Assembly: GCA_902489075.1 (NCBI GenBank)
Contig: CABTYO010000012.1
Coordinates: 1-64,000 of the forward strand
DNA length: 64,000 nt
Reading direction: 5' to 3'
Source: an uncultured Faecalicatena sp.
GTDB lineage: Bacteria; Bacillota; Clostridia; Lachnospirales; Lachnospiraceae
The notes under the pieces were generated by a model, which made no database searches, was not told the DNA's origin, and saw nothing but the letters and a program-made list of their open reading frames with translations. Shown here piece after piece: positions 23,961 through 32,171 of this stretch. Position 1 is the stretch's first letter. Each line of letters opens with the position of its first letter. A program made the translations under genes and the position numbers.

Positions 23961-24028
23961 AAATGAATGTCTCGCCAATTGAATCGGCCATGCCCAATGT
24001 CAATACTCCTTATCCCCAAAAACGGACC

Positions 24029-24859
24029 CTATTTTGTAAAAACGCCGCAGATTATCTCGCCTTCGTCCGAAAATTTCTTTCCTGCTACGTCGCCATAGAA
24101 TTCGAAACAACTAAAACCTGCGGTTTGAACTTCTGATAACAGTTTATCTTTCGTAAAAAAATGATCCCATATGTTATAACATCTGACTGCTTCGTCGGTC
24201 AATACAATACATTGTCGCAGCTCTGTAGCATCCTCGTCATCATATTGATATACAGACTCCAAACAGATATGAGGTCTTTCGCACCAAAAGCCCCCCATTT
24301 CACAGTATTGCCAGGTGTGGCTTTCGTCTCTTCGCATACCTGGCGTAAAAACATCAACAATAAATTTTCCATTCTGTTTTAATGACTGATAAACTTTTTT
24401 TAATAAAAGGAGCCTGTCCGCAACTGGCAGCACAGCATAATCACAGTAGATCAATGCCACTACATCAAATTGATTTGCATAATCCATCGTCAGGTAGTTT
24501 TGGTAATGGTACTCGATAACGCTGTTGTTTTGTATAGTCTGGTCTTTTGCATACGCGATTGAACGTTCGGAAAAGTCTATACCTGTGACAGAATATCCGG
24601 CCCTGAAAAACCGCTCCGCATAAAGGCCGGGTCCACAGCCAAGATCCAGCAGTGATTTGTATTGAGACGGCGGCACAATTTTTGAAATCCACTGAACAGA
24701 CCGATCAAGGAATTCATGCCTGCGGGTTGCCCCATCCTCCTGCGGATTTAGATGCGCTTCCAGCATCTTCCCGGAAATATGTGGATCATTCCAGAATTCT
24801 CCTGTGCTTGGAGCATATAGCTGAGGTTTTGTCAAATAACTGCTTAATTCTTGAATCAT
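24029..24859 (-). CDS. Class I SAM-dependent methyltransferase
   Basis: 276 residues. Motif I LLDLGCGPGLYAERFFRAGY binds the methionine part of SAM, the acidic VTGIDFSE ends strand 2, and VVALIYCDYAVLP is motif post-I. The ribosome site is GGAGGAGTTATT. The substrate is unknown; the layout fits Methyltransf_25-type small-molecule enzymes. It lies 110 bp upstream of the GNAT gene, in the second block. Confidence 0.85.
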   Translation of the reverse strand: MIQELSSYLTKPQLYAPSTGEFWNDPHISGKMLEAHLNPQEDGATRRHEFLDRSVQWISKIVPPSQYKSLLDLGCGPGLYAERFFRAGYSVTGIDFSERSIAYAKDQTIQNNSVIEYHYQNYLTMDYANQFDVVALIYCDYAVLPVADRLLLLKKVYQSLKQNGKFIVDVFTPGMRRDESHTWQYCEMGGFWCERPHICLESVYQYDDEDATELRQCIVLTDEAVRCYNIWDHFFTKDKLLSEVQTAGFSCFEFYGDVAGKKFSDEGEIICGVFTK

Positions 24860-24924
24860 AATAACTCCTCCTGGTCAGAAACGCGTCGGTTAGCTCTCAG
24901 ATTACATCCTCGGTTAACTAGAGA

Positions 24925-25395
24925 TCAGAACTGGCACTCAATAGTTTTCATCATTTCACAAAACCCATTTCTTTCATAGAATCTCATACCATCAATATTT
25001 TCTGGGAAAACCTGCGTCCGAATAAAATCTGCACCCTTTCTTTTTCCATATTCTTTACTGGCATCCATAAGAATTGTCCCGATTCCTTTGCTCCTCTCAC
25101 TTTCCAAAACACCCAAATCTTGTATGTAAATGACAGTCTGTGGTTTCAGACATGCAACATTTTTCTGTTTTAATATCATCACATGAGAAAAACCTATCAC
25201 CTTCCCATCAATTTCTGCTACTATGATATCTTGATTATCATCTTGTAATATTGAAGAGAAAAAATCATCATTCCTATAACCCATCACAAAATGTTCAGGT
25301 TGATATTTTACACTATCCGTGTCTAATTCAAAATATAAGTGTCTTAGCTGCTTGGCATCATCCATGTTCGCCAACCTGATATGCACATTATTCAT
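24925..25395 (-). CDS. GNAT N-acetyltransferase
   Basis: 156 residues. VIYIQDLGVLESERSKGIGT is a good strand-4 and acetyl-CoA loop (R-x-x-G-I-G), and FYERNGFCEM the family's end motif. The N-terminus begins MNNVHIRLANMDDAKQLRHL. Ribosome site GAGGAGGATAAAGAG. Substrate unknown. The next gene upstream (isochorismatase-like) ends 23 bp before it with no clear boundary palindrome. Confidence 0.87.
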   Translation of the reverse strand: MNNVHIRLANMDDAKQLRHLYFELDTDSVKYQPEHFVMGYRNDDFFSSILQDDNQDIIVAEIDGKVIGFSHVMILKQKNVACLKPQTVIYIQDLGVLESERSKGIGTILMDASKEYGKRKGADFIRTQVFPENIDGMRFYERNGFCEMMKTIECQF

Positions 25396-25417
25396 TCTCT
25401 TTATCCTCCTCGACCTT

Positions 25418-25948
25418 CTATCTATTCCTTAATATTTCCAAGGCATCTTCCATAGTGATGCATTTCGCATATCTTTCGGGCCACATGAATCTGTTATAAT
25501 AGTCATAAGCCACTTCTTTTGAAAAATATTCATTATCAAACGTTGCATTCGTATACTCTGGTACAATCATCTCAAAACCATGTTCGAAACCACTTTTAAT
25601 TGTCGCATCAATGCAAAAATCTGTCTGCAGCCCTACGATCATAATCTGCGTCTCTTCTTTTTCCCGTAGATATGCAAGAAGCCCTGTTGATGCATGAAAT
25701 GAGCTGTTCACAGTCTTACAAAAAATCTTTTCATTTACTTTTGGCTCAAATTCCTCATATATTTCGTAAGCTTCATCACCTTTGGAAAAACCAGTTCCTG
25801 GTCCATCATCATGCTGGACATATATGATTTCGCATCCGCTTTCTCTTGCCGTTTGAATCAATAGCTTAATATTACGTTTTATCTTATCAAATTCATATAG
25901 TCTATTATCAGTAATTCCTTTTTGCGTGTCCACAACTAATAAAATCAT
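25418..25948 (-). CDS. Isochorismatase-family cysteine hydrolase
   Basis: 176 residues with the catalytic triad region visible: LLVVDTQKGI (Asp), FCKTVNSSFHAS (Lys) and VGLQTDFCIDATIKSGFEHG (Cys, preceded by the cis-peptide loop). Such enzymes hydrolyse isochorismate, nicotinamide or N-carbamoyl compounds; the exact substrate is not determinable. Its start follows a half boundary site at 25955-25985. Confidence 0.87.
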   Translation of the reverse strand: MILLVVDTQKGITDNRLYEFDKIKRNIKLLIQTARESGCEIIYVQHDDGPGTGFSKGDEAYEIYEEFEPKVNEKIFCKTVNSSFHASTGLLAYLREKEETQIMIVGLQTDFCIDATIKSGFEHGFEMIVPEYTNATFDNEYFSKEVAYDYYNRFMWPERYAKCITMEDALEILRNR

Positions 25949-25954
25949 TTATTT

Positions 25955-25985
25955 TCACCTGTAGTTTCTAAGTTTCTTTTTATAT
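25955..25985 (-). repeat. Cassette-boundary half-site M
   Basis: Minus strand: AAACTTAGAAACTACAGGTG resembles the right half of site D/E (AATTAGAA, arm, GGAGG). The ribosome site is weaker here and no left arm is visible. Confidence 0.4.
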
Positions 25986-26043
25986 TTCCGTAATATTATA
26001 TATGAAAAAACAGAAGTTTAAAGTTGTGACATCCACAGAAACT

Positions 26044-26205
26044 TTACTTTTTCTTTTTATAAGCGTTAGACAATGATCCAAATGCAACCCCCAAAACCAA
26101 ACCTAATCCTATGTTATTAAGCAAAAGTCCAAATAATAGCCCTAGACTTATTCCTATGCCTAAATTATTATTTGAATTTTCATCTCCATTTTTTCTGTTT
26201 TTCAT
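26044..26205 (-). CDS. Small glycine-rich membrane protein
   Basis: 53 residues, ATG at 26205 after GGAGGGTTAGGT. After a polar start (MKNRKNGDENSNNN) there is a repeating LGIGISLGLLFGLLLNNIGL run with G-x3-G spacing, then VLGVAFGSL and a basic tail YKKKK. This is a glycine-zipper-like hydrophobic hairpin. No family is recognised with certainty. It is flanked by site P upstream. Confidence 0.6.
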   Translation of the reverse strand: MKNRKNGDENSNNNLGIGISLGLLFGLLLNNIGLGLVLGVAFGSLSNAYKKKK

Positions 26206-26210
26206 ACCTA

Positions 26211-26246
26211 ACCCTCCATTTGAAATTCCATTAGTTGTACGGATTT
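26211..26246 (-). repeat. Cassette-boundary palindrome P
   Basis: Minus strand: AAATCC pairs (one bulge) with GGAATTT around GTACAACTAAT, and CAAATGGAGGG follows and serves the gene at 26205. The stop of the upstream GNAT (26249) abuts its left side. Confidence 0.5.
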
Positions 26247-26248
26247 AT

Positions 26249-26623
26249 CTACTTTTCTATTATGTAGGATTGCAGACTCTTTGCACACCCATTCTTTTCA
26301 TAGAATTCTTCCAGCCCCGGCTGTGCACCAAAATATAACATCGTAGGTGTACTGTCCTTCGCAAGTTGGAGAAGTTTACTTCCAATCCCTCGCTTCTGAT
26401 ATTCTGGAAGAACAAGCAATTCGGTAATTGTTCCAAAATAGTAACCATCTGAAAGAATACGCAGACATCCAATAAGTTTGTTATCATCATAGACCGTGAT
26501 ATTTATTGTTTTAGATAATGCTGCCTGCGTCTTTTCCATGTCATAATCACCTGGCCATACCTGATTCACAAAAGGAATAAAGACTGACGCATTAAGTTCT
26601 TTATCGTCTACTTTATAGATCAC
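26249..26623 (-). CDS. GNAT N-acetyltransferase (short)
   Basis: 124 residues from GTG at 26623 (ribosome site GAGGAGAAACGGGG, somewhat distant). TITELLVLPEYQKRGIGSKL holds the acetyl-CoA loop and EEFYEKNGCAKSLQSYI the end motif. It begins with a half domain like other compact GNATs (MIYKVDDKELNASVFI). Bounded by sites N (5') and P (3'). Confidence 0.83.
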   Translation of the reverse strand: MIYKVDDKELNASVFIPFVNQVWPGDYDMEKTQAALSKTINITVYDDNKLIGCLRILSDGYYFGTITELLVLPEYQKRGIGSKLLQLAKDSTPTMLYFGAQPGLEEFYEKNGCAKSLQSYIIEK

Positions 26624-26635
26624 TATTTTACACCC

Positions 26636-26664
26636 CGTTTCTCCTCAACAAGTTGGAATTTGAA
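26636..26664 (-). repeat. Cassette-boundary site N (shortened)
   Basis: Minus strand: CAAATTCCAACTTGTTGAGG. Inner arms CAAC and GTTG pair around TT; the outer right arm is missing and AGGAG follows directly. The left arm agrees with sites E and F. Confidence 0.5.
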
Positions 26665-26679
26665 ATACTATGAAATGTG

Positions 26680-26757
26680 TTATATGATACGTTCAGCAAA
26701 TATCTCTGCATTTATATACCATTCGCCATCCTCTTTTACAGTAATGTTTTCCCAATA
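26680..26757 (-). pseudogene. C-terminal remnant of a small SnoaL-like gene
   Basis: A frame ending at 26680-26682 reads YWENITVKEDGEWYINAEIF then AERII. The pattern (strand, V-x-E-D-G-x-W, turn, strand) is the usual end of a small NTF2/SnoaL-like protein. No start or earlier part exists, since the next gene ends at 26766. I infer the leftover of a deleted cassette. Confidence 0.4.
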
Positions 26758-26765
26758 AATTCAAC

Positions 26766-27323
26766 TTACTTCATGATCCAATATCCGTCATAAGCATATC
26801 CTGTCTTTCCTATCAGAAAATGCTCTGATTTTGTAAATCCTATCCTTTTTACTGCTTTAGTTCTTTCCACTGCATAGACTGGAACTTTAGTAATGATACC
26901 ATCACAACCTAACATCTCGGAGATATGTGGTGTTATTAGTGCCATCATATCGTACAATACATCTTCTTTTTCATAGTCGCTTCTTACATCAACTCTTAAT
27001 ATTCCCATATGATCAAAGTCATCTTCGGAAACTCGTAAGCATATCTCGATTGTTCCGATTACACTTGCAACTGTTTTATCAACAATAGAAAGCCTGACAA
27101 ACCAGCCATTTTGATATGCCAAGTTCCAGAAGTTAAGGGCTTCTGTCATTCTTTCTTTTGTTTCATAGTAAAAAATATCTCCATCACAACCATCACTATT
27201 AAAAAACGGCAAAGCATTTTTGTCACTGTAAACTTTTAGCAGATCCTCACAATCTTCATAACTCACTAATCTTAATAAAAACTTCTCATTCTCTAATACA
27301 GGACATGATTCATAAATGTTCAT
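26766..27323 (-). CDS. GNAT-family acetyltransferase
   Basis: 185 residues. The opening YESCPVLENEKFLLRLVSYE and ASVIGTIEICLRVSEDDFDH fit RimJ-like GNATs, and the end AVKRIGFTKSEHFLIGKTGY resembles the last strand pair. The acetyl-CoA loop (VDVRSDYEKEDVLYDM) lacks the usual Gly-x-Gly, so activity is doubtful. Its ATG overlaps the stop of the upstream 72-residue gene by 4 bp, so the pair is translationally coupled. Confidence 0.7.
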   Translation of the reverse strand: MNIYESCPVLENEKFLLRLVSYEDCEDLLKVYSDKNALPFFNSDGCDGDIFYYETKERMTEALNFWNLAYQNGWFVRLSIVDKTVASVIGTIEICLRVSEDDFDHMGILRVDVRSDYEKEDVLYDMMALITPHISEMLGCDGIITKVPVYAVERTKAVKRIGFTKSEHFLIGKTGYAYDGYWIMK

Positions 27324-27538
27324 AGTTTATCCTCCTCTATTTTGTTGAATATGACAGTTTGCTCTTTCATCGATATTTTCCCGACTTGATAACCATATTC
27401 CGTAAGTTCCTGTTTGTATTTCAAAAAAGAATGGTCAATGGCTGTCCCTGCTATCTCAGCAATTTCATCAAAAGTCAATTTGTAAGATTGACTTCCATTA
27501 TCCTGTACATATTTCCATAATGCATTATACTTACTCAT
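27320..27538 (-). CDS. Small conserved protein, SKYxxLWxYV family
   Basis: 72 residues: MSKYNALWKYVQDNGSQSYK, then LTFDEIAEIAGTAIDHSFLK and a strand (YGYQVGKISMKEQTVIFNKI). This is a known small family of unknown function, possibly DUF7662, that looks like a winged helix. The start lies after site O (GAGGGGGAAGATGCG). Coupled to the following GNAT gene. Confidence 0.65.
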   Translation of the reverse strand: MSKYNALWKYVQDNGSQSYKLTFDEIAEIAGTAIDHSFLKYKQELTEYGYQVGKISMKEQTVIFNKIEEDKL

Positions 27539-27545
27539 CGCATCT

Positions 27546-27589
27546 TCCCCCTCACACCTTCCGATTTTTTAACACAACTCCTGAAATTG
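27546..27589 (-). repeat. Cassette-boundary palindrome O
   Basis: Minus strand: ATTTCAGGAGTTGTGTTAAA, then AATCGGAAGGTGTGAGGGGG. It aligns position by position with site H at 4772-4815 (TTTCCAGGCGTTGAGCC, AATCAGAAAGTGCAGAGGAG). It closes the 5' side of the second block, as H closes the first. Confidence 0.6.
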
Positions 27590-27734
27590 CAATTGATGGA
27601 ACTATTATAGCATATATTCCGATCCTGCGCACCAATCCGCTCTTTGTCAAGAAGGATCATAAAATACTGATATGTTACCTCAAAAATGATTTCTTCTCCC
27701 TTATGCAGACTTTAGAATAACTGAAAACACTCAG

Positions 27735-27770
27735 AAAGCGCAGCCCTTGTTCATTAAGCGGCTGCGCTTT
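27735..27770. terminator. Hairpin terminator
   Basis: AAAGCGCAGCC and GGCTGCGCTTT form a perfect 11-bp stem with a 14-base loop. It lies just after the GPP34 gene on the minus strand and separates it from the second cassette block. Confidence 0.75.
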
Positions 27771-27823
27771 GACTTTAAACTCTACTATTTGGAATATAAA
27801 TATTTACTGCTTTTCTCTGACCT

Positions 27824-28483
27824 CTAATTTACGCTTGTCATAATACAGCACATGATTAAAGCAGTCGTATCGTCTACATAATTTACCATGTCTGCCAGCT
27901 GTTTATTCTGTGGATTCTTCTTTATTTCTTTCAGCTTTGCCTTTAAATCATCTCTTTCCTGTCCAAGAAAATATTGGTTCAAATTTTTTGATTCTTTCAA
28001 TATACACAGCAGCGCCATATCATGCGGCGTGATTTCACCTTCTCTGGTCACTGCTGACCTGATGGTTTCAATCAGCCTGTCTTTCACGTTCTTTTCCGGA
28101 ATATAGATCATTTTATTTCCGAATAAGCCACCCGCCTCTTTTACTGCTGCATGGCCCTCTACCAGGGATTCCCCGATTTCATCTGTGAGCTGTTTGATTC
28201 TTTTACCTGTTGAGAACAAATAATCATCCATCATTTTATCTATGGTACGTTGTTTTTCATTCAGATAAGTATACAGTGATGCCAGGTGTCCCAGTTCTTC
28301 TGGAAGTTCCTTCACTACGGTGATTTTGCTCTTCTCCATTGTAATCACTTCGTTTAATAAGAAATCCATAACACCTGCTGCCACAAGTCCGGCATTTGAT
28401 TCGTCCGTGCGCATGCCCGGCATATATCCCTTCTCGTTCACCGCCAAAATAAAATATTCCTGTGTAATTGATTTTCTGTTCAT
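27824..28483 (-). CDS. GPP34 (GOLPH3)-family protein
   Basis: 219 residues. The start SITQEYFILAVNEKGYMPGM and GLVAAGVMDFLLNEVITMEK match the GOLPH3/VPS74-type domain (GPP34), all-helical with an inserted hairpin. In eukaryotes the fold binds phosphatidylinositol-4-phosphate; bacterial members are common in actinobacteria and some Firmicutes and have no proven role. TAGGAGG before the start overlaps the stop of the 58-residue gene upstream. Confidence 0.82.
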   Translation of the reverse strand: MNRKSITQEYFILAVNEKGYMPGMRTDESNAGLVAAGVMDFLLNEVITMEKSKITVVKELPEELGHLASLYTYLNEKQRTIDKMMDDYLFSTGKRIKQLTDEIGESLVEGHAAVKEAGGLFGNKMIYIPEKNVKDRLIETIRSAVTREGEITPHDMALLCILKESKNLNQYFLGQERDDLKAKLKEIKKNPQNKQLADMVNYVDDTTALIMCCIMTSVN

Positions 28484-28493
28484 GTACTGCCTC

Positions 28494-28670
28494 CTATTGT
28501 CTTACCGTTATTAGTATCTCTGCATCTGCCCGCAGGGCATGGGGTGCAGGATACTTTGCAGGGAGGAGTATAACATACCTGGCAGCTTCATGTTCTGCTT
28601 TTGCCTCAACGGTCGTTTTTTCATCCTGAAAAGCAGATACCATCTGTTTTGTCAACGAAGCATTTTCCAT
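28494..28670 (-). CDS. 58-residue hypothetical protein
   Basis: ATG at 28670 follows GGAGAGAGGTTAT. The product MENASLTKQMVSAFQDEKTT has an Ala/Glu-rich helix (VEAKAEHEAAR) and a hydrophobic end (YVILLPAKYPAPHALRADAE). Its stop TAG is part of the next gene's ribosome site, so coupling to the GPP34 gene is likely. No family recognised; the start of this transcript is probably just upstream. Confidence 0.45.
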   Translation of the reverse strand: MENASLTKQMVSAFQDEKTTVEAKAEHEAARYVILLPAKYPAPHALRADAEILITVRQ

Positions 28671-28772
28671 ATAACCTCTCTCCTATTCTGTAACTGTTCA
28701 CAGGTACCCTGTGCACAGTAATCCTATTCTATCTTCCGCAGTCTTTCTACAACACTTTCTACAATGCTGCTC

Positions 28773-28801
28773 TTGTTAAAAGCAGTCTAAATGTGTTATT
28801 C
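28773..28801 (+). promoter_or_regulatory. Possible promoter of the DtxR/MntR-type gene
   Basis: TTGTTA, 17 bp, TTATTC. Downstream CACTAAACTAACTTATG resembles the TTAG/CTAA elements at the feo promoters, which suggests autoregulation. Confidence 0.4.
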
Positions 28802-28864
28802 TGATTTCAGTATCACTAAACTAACTTATGTTTGTCTGATAAATGCAGTAAAGGAAGAAGAACT

Positions 28865-29233
28865 ATGAAAATAAATGAATCAGCAGAAAATTATCTGGAA
28901 ACCATACTCATTTTAAGTAAGGTAAAACCCGTTGTGAGGGGCGTTGATATAGCAGAAGAACTTGGATTTAAAAAGTCAAGTGTCAGCGTTGCAATGAAGC
29001 ATCTGCGTGAAAACAGCCATATCGCCGTTTCAAAGGAAGGGTTTATTACTCTCACGGAATCTGGCAGGGAGATTGCGGAAATAATCTATGAACGCCACCA
29101 GATTCTCTCCGCAGGGCTGATGAAGCTCGGTGTAGATCCGAAAACAGCTCAGGAAGATGCCTGCCGTATCGAACATGTCATCAGCCCTGAAAGCTTCCAG
29201 GCAATTAAAAAGCATATGATAAACAGTATTTAA
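28865..29233 (+). CDS. DtxR/MntR-family metal-dependent regulator
   Basis: I choose ATG at 28865, 6 bp after GGAAG, rather than the ATG 33 bp upstream. 122 residues: winged helix (NYLETILILSKVKPVVRGVD; GFKKSSVSVAMKHLRENSHI) and a dimerisation/metal-binding half (IIYERHQILSAGLMKLGVDP; DACRIEHVIS, with the expected Glu, His and Cys ligands). It lacks the SH3-like third domain, as do MntR-like short members. Divergent from nothing but next to feoAAB, it is the probable iron or manganese repressor of that operon. Confidence 0.88.
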   Translation: MKINESAENYLETILILSKVKPVVRGVDIAEELGFKKSSVSVAMKHLRENSHIAVSKEGFITLTESGREIAEIIYERHQILSAGLMKLGVDPKTAQEDACRIEHVISPESFQAIKKHMINSI

Positions 29234-29258
29234 GACAGATCCAATTCCAAAAATTTAC

Positions 29259-29286
29259 GGCAGCCTGCGAAACGCAGCTGCCGTAG
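29259..29286 (+). terminator. Hairpin after the metal regulator
   Basis: ACGGCAGC and GCTGCCGT form a stem around CTGCGAAACGCA. There is no strong T-run, so termination may be weak. Confidence 0.45.
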
Positions 29287-29344
29287 TCATGTTCACCTCT
29301 TATCTCACCGCAACCTATTTACGGTTCTTTTTTTAAGGAACCAA

Positions 29345-31495
29345 TTAATGGATACTAATTGGTCTGCTTATCTTCAATGGGTTTTTACTTTCCTTATATG
29401 GTCTGACCATCAGATAGATAAATCCGATGATTAACAGTAACGCAATTACACTCCACAGACCAAAAGCTCCTCCGCTAATCAGGCTTCCAATCTGATAAAC
29501 GCATAATGATACCACATACGCAAGCAGTGTCTGATAGCCGATTGCGAACCAGAACCATTTTGCATTGTTCATCTCGCGTCTGATTGCTCCCATTGCAGCA
29601 AAACATGGCGCGCACAGCAGGTTGAATACAAGGAAGGAGTAGGCCGCAATTGCTGTCATACTGCCTGCAAGCTGTCCCCAGATTTCTGTACCGTCCTCTG
29701 CGACTTCCGCGAATCCGAACAGAATGCCGAATGTGCCCACTACATTTTCTTTTGCAATCAGTCCTGTAACCGCCGCAACCGCCATCTTCCAGTCGCCCCA
29801 TCCCAGAGGTGTGAAAACCGGTGCGATTACACTGCCAACGATCGCCAGAATACTACTGTCAAGCTGACTGGCCTCCAGCATCCCGAAAGATCCGTCAACC
29901 CAGCCGAAGTTCATCAGGAACCACAGTACAATCGTGGAAAGAAGGATGATCGTTCCTGCCTTTTTGATAAATGACCAGCCCCGCTCCCACATGCTTCGGA
30001 GCACGTTGCTGACTGTCGGCCAGTGATATGCCGGGAGCTCCATTACGAAGGGCGCCGGATCTCCTGCAAACATTTTTGTCTTCTTTAATATAATACCGGA
30101 ACATATGATTGCAGCAATCCCCACAAAATATGCACTTGGTGCAACCCAGGAAGCCCCTTTAAAGAGTGCTCCTGCAATCAGCGCGATGATCGGCAGTTTT
30201 GCCCCGCAGGGAATGAATGTCGTCGTCATGATTGTCATCTTCCGGTCTCTGTCATTTTCGATTGTCCTGGATGCCATAATTCCAGGAACGCCACATCCCG
30301 TACCAATCAGCATTGGAATGAAAGATTTTCCTGAAAGCCCGAACTTCCTGAAAATACGGTCCATAATAAACGCAACCCGGGCCATATATCCGCAGGACTC
30401 CAGAAACGCCAGGAACAAAAATAATACCAGCATCTGCGGTACAAATCCAAGGACTGCACCCACACCTGCCACGATCCCATCCAGGATAAGGCTCTGAAGC
30501 CAGCCGGCACAGTTGATGCTTATCAGCAGACCTTCAATTGCAGGAGGAATGATCTCCCCGAACAGCACATCATTGGTCCAGTCTGTCACGAACGTTCCGA
30601 CTGTGGAAACCGAGACATAATATACCAGCCACATGACAGCCGCGAAGACAGGAAGCGCCAGCCAGCGGTTTGTTACGATACGATCGATCTTGTCCGAAGT
30701 TGTCATGTTCCCTTTTCTGCTTTTAACTACACATTCTCCAATGATAGAAGAGATATATTCATACCGCTCATTGGTAATAATACTTTCCGTATCATCATCA
30801 AACTTCTCTTCCAGCTCTGTGATTTCGGCTGAAACATCCATCGCTGCTTTCATCTGTTCTGAAATTTTTTCATCCTTTTCCAGCAGTTTCACCGCAAAAA
30901 ATCTTTTCTGTTCTTCCGGGATCTCCCTTCCCAGTCTCTCCTCCACGGAGGATATCACACGTTCTACTTCCAGGCTGAACTCATGGACCGGAACAGCCGC
31001 CTCTCTCCTCTTTGCAAGCCTTACTGCCTGCTCTGCGGCTTCTTTGATTCCCTTCCCTTTCAGGGCAGAGATGGTAATGACTTCACAGCCAAGCTTTTTG
31101 GCCAGCTTATCCGTGTGTATGATATCGCCTGTCTTCTCCAGCACATCCACCATATTGACTGCCATGATCACCGGAATGCCCAGCTCCATAATCTGTGTGG
31201 ACAGATACAGGTTCCTCTCAATATTGGTCCCGTCAATGATATTGATAATCGCATCCGGCCTTTCCGAAATCAGATAATTCCTGGCGCCAACCTCTTCCAA
31301 TGTATACGGAGACAAAGAATAGATCCCCGGCAGGTCTATAATACTTACGTCCTTGTAACCTTTTAATTTTCCCTCCTTCTTTTCTACTGTTACGCCCGGC
31401 CAGTTACCAACAAACTGGTTGGAACCTGTCAATGCGTTGAACAGTGTCGTCTTACCACTGTTCGGATTTCCTGCCAATGCAATTTTGACTGCCAT
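29345..31495 (-). CDS. feoB: Ferrous iron transporter FeoB
   Basis: ATG at 31495 (MAVKIALAGNPNSGKTTLFN) follows GGGAGGAAGTATA; 716 residues. The N-terminal GTPase has G1 GNPNSGKTT, G3 DLPGIYSLSPY and G4 NMVDV. A GDI-like helical domain follows, then about ten membrane helices with two gate motifs including IGTGCGVPGIMA and ITALIAKENVV-type segments. It imports Fe2+ across the cytoplasmic membrane under anaerobic conditions. It is last in the feoA-feoA-feoB operon. Confidence 0.95.
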   Translation of the reverse strand: MAVKIALAGNPNSGKTTLFNALTGSNQFVGNWPGVTVEKKEGKLKGYKDVSIIDLPGIYSLSPYTLEEVGARNYLISERPDAIINIIDGTNIERNLYLSTQIMELGIPVIMAVNMVDVLEKTGDIIHTDKLAKKLGCEVITISALKGKGIKEAAEQAVRLAKRREAAVPVHEFSLEVERVISSVEERLGREIPEEQKRFFAVKLLEKDEKISEQMKAAMDVSAEITELEEKFDDDTESIITNERYEYISSIIGECVVKSRKGNMTTSDKIDRIVTNRWLALPVFAAVMWLVYYVSVSTVGTFVTDWTNDVLFGEIIPPAIEGLLISINCAGWLQSLILDGIVAGVGAVLGFVPQMLVLFLFLAFLESCGYMARVAFIMDRIFRKFGLSGKSFIPMLIGTGCGVPGIMASRTIENDRDRKMTIMTTTFIPCGAKLPIIALIAGALFKGASWVAPSAYFVGIAAIICSGIILKKTKMFAGDPAPFVMELPAYHWPTVSNVLRSMWERGWSFIKKAGTIILLSTIVLWFLMNFGWVDGSFGMLEASQLDSSILAIVGSVIAPVFTPLGWGDWKMAVAAVTGLIAKENVVGTFGILFGFAEVAEDGTEIWGQLAGSMTAIAAYSFLVFNLLCAPCFAAMGAIRREMNNAKWFWFAIGYQTLLAYVVSLCVYQIGSLISGGAFGLWSVIALLLIIGFIYLMVRPYKESKNPLKISRPISIH

Positions 31496-31529
31496 TATAC
31501 TTCCTCCCTTTCTTCCATATGTCAAAATA

Positions 31530-31565
31530 AATCTGCGTCATAGTTTATACTGATTAGTTGTCACT
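31530..31565 (-). promoter_or_regulatory. Candidate metal-regulator operator before feoB
   Basis: TTAGTGACAACTAA is a palindrome (TTAGT/ACTAA) at about 31554-31567, followed by TCAGTATAAAC. GACAACTAATCA also occurs in the feoA promoter. It might bind the DtxR/MntR-type protein encoded at 28865. Confidence 0.45.
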
Positions 31566-31584
31566 AACCACATATCAAAAAAAA

Positions 31585-31812
31585 TTACTCTACTTCGATC
31601 ATCTCTGCATCTGCTTTCCGCAGGGATAATTCGTAGCCCCGTACCGTAACCTCCACCGGATCTCCAAAAGGTGCTGTTTTTCTGACGAAAATATCAGTTC
31701 CCCTGGTAATTCCCATATCCATAATCCTTCTTTTCACGGGTCCTTCTCCATTGAGCTTTTGTACTTTAACCGTCTGTCCGCATGGAATTTCTTTTAATGT
31801 CTTCATGGACAT
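31585..31812 (-). CDS. feoA: FeoA domain protein (second copy)
   Basis: 75 residues, an SH3-like FeoA domain: PVKRRIMDMGITRGTDIFVR then APFGDPVEVTVRGYELSLRK. FeoA proteins bind the FeoB GTPase or complex and support ferrous uptake. It lies 17 bp after the first feoA-like gene. The two are only distantly alike. Confidence 0.92.
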   Translation of the reverse strand: MSMKTLKEIPCGQTVKVQKLNGEGPVKRRIMDMGITRGTDIFVRKTAPFGDPVEVTVRGYELSLRKADAEMIEVE

Positions 31813-31829
31813 TTCCCTCCTTCCTATGG

Positions 31830-32042
31830 TTACACCATAATTTTATTTGCCATATCTCTGCCAATGGCGACCCTTGAATCCTTTACATTCACGATCAGAT
31901 TACCATTGATCTCTGATACGACCTTTACACTTCCGCCAGTTACAAATCCAAGCCCCTCCAGAAAACGTCTGGTCTCTTCTCTTCCTCCAACTTTTTTAAT
32001 TGTATTCTCTTCACCGGTACCTGCCATTGATAAGGGCATCAT
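31830..32042 (-). CDS. FeoA domain protein (first copy)
   Basis: 70 residues; the core RFLEGLGFVTGGSVKVVSEI then GNLIVNVKDSRVAIGRDMAN matches FeoA. The start could be either of two adjacent ATGs (MMPLSMAG) after AAGGAGGATGA. It is the first gene of the operon. Confidence 0.88.
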   Translation of the reverse strand: MMPLSMAGTGEENTIKKVGGREETRRFLEGLGFVTGGSVKVVSEINGNLIVNVKDSRVAIGRDMANKIMV

Positions 32043-32093
32043 TTCATCCTCCTTGTTTTATTGATAATCATTTTCAAAATTTGTGATAACGTT

Positions 32094-32122
32094 AGTATAT
32101 TCTAACTTTGATTAGTTGTCAA
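32094..32122 (-). promoter_or_regulatory. feo operon promoter with overlapping operator
   Basis: Minus strand: TTGACA (32122-32117), 17 bp, TATACT (32099-32094), both near consensus. The spacer contains AACTAATCAAAGTTAG and TTAGAATATACTAA, two interlocked inverted repeats of the TTAG-N6-CTAA type that would block RNA polymerase when bound. Confidence 0.7.
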
Positions 32123-32171
32123 TAATTTTATTAAATTTTTCTCAAGAGCTCTTTGTATTCAAAAATTGTAT

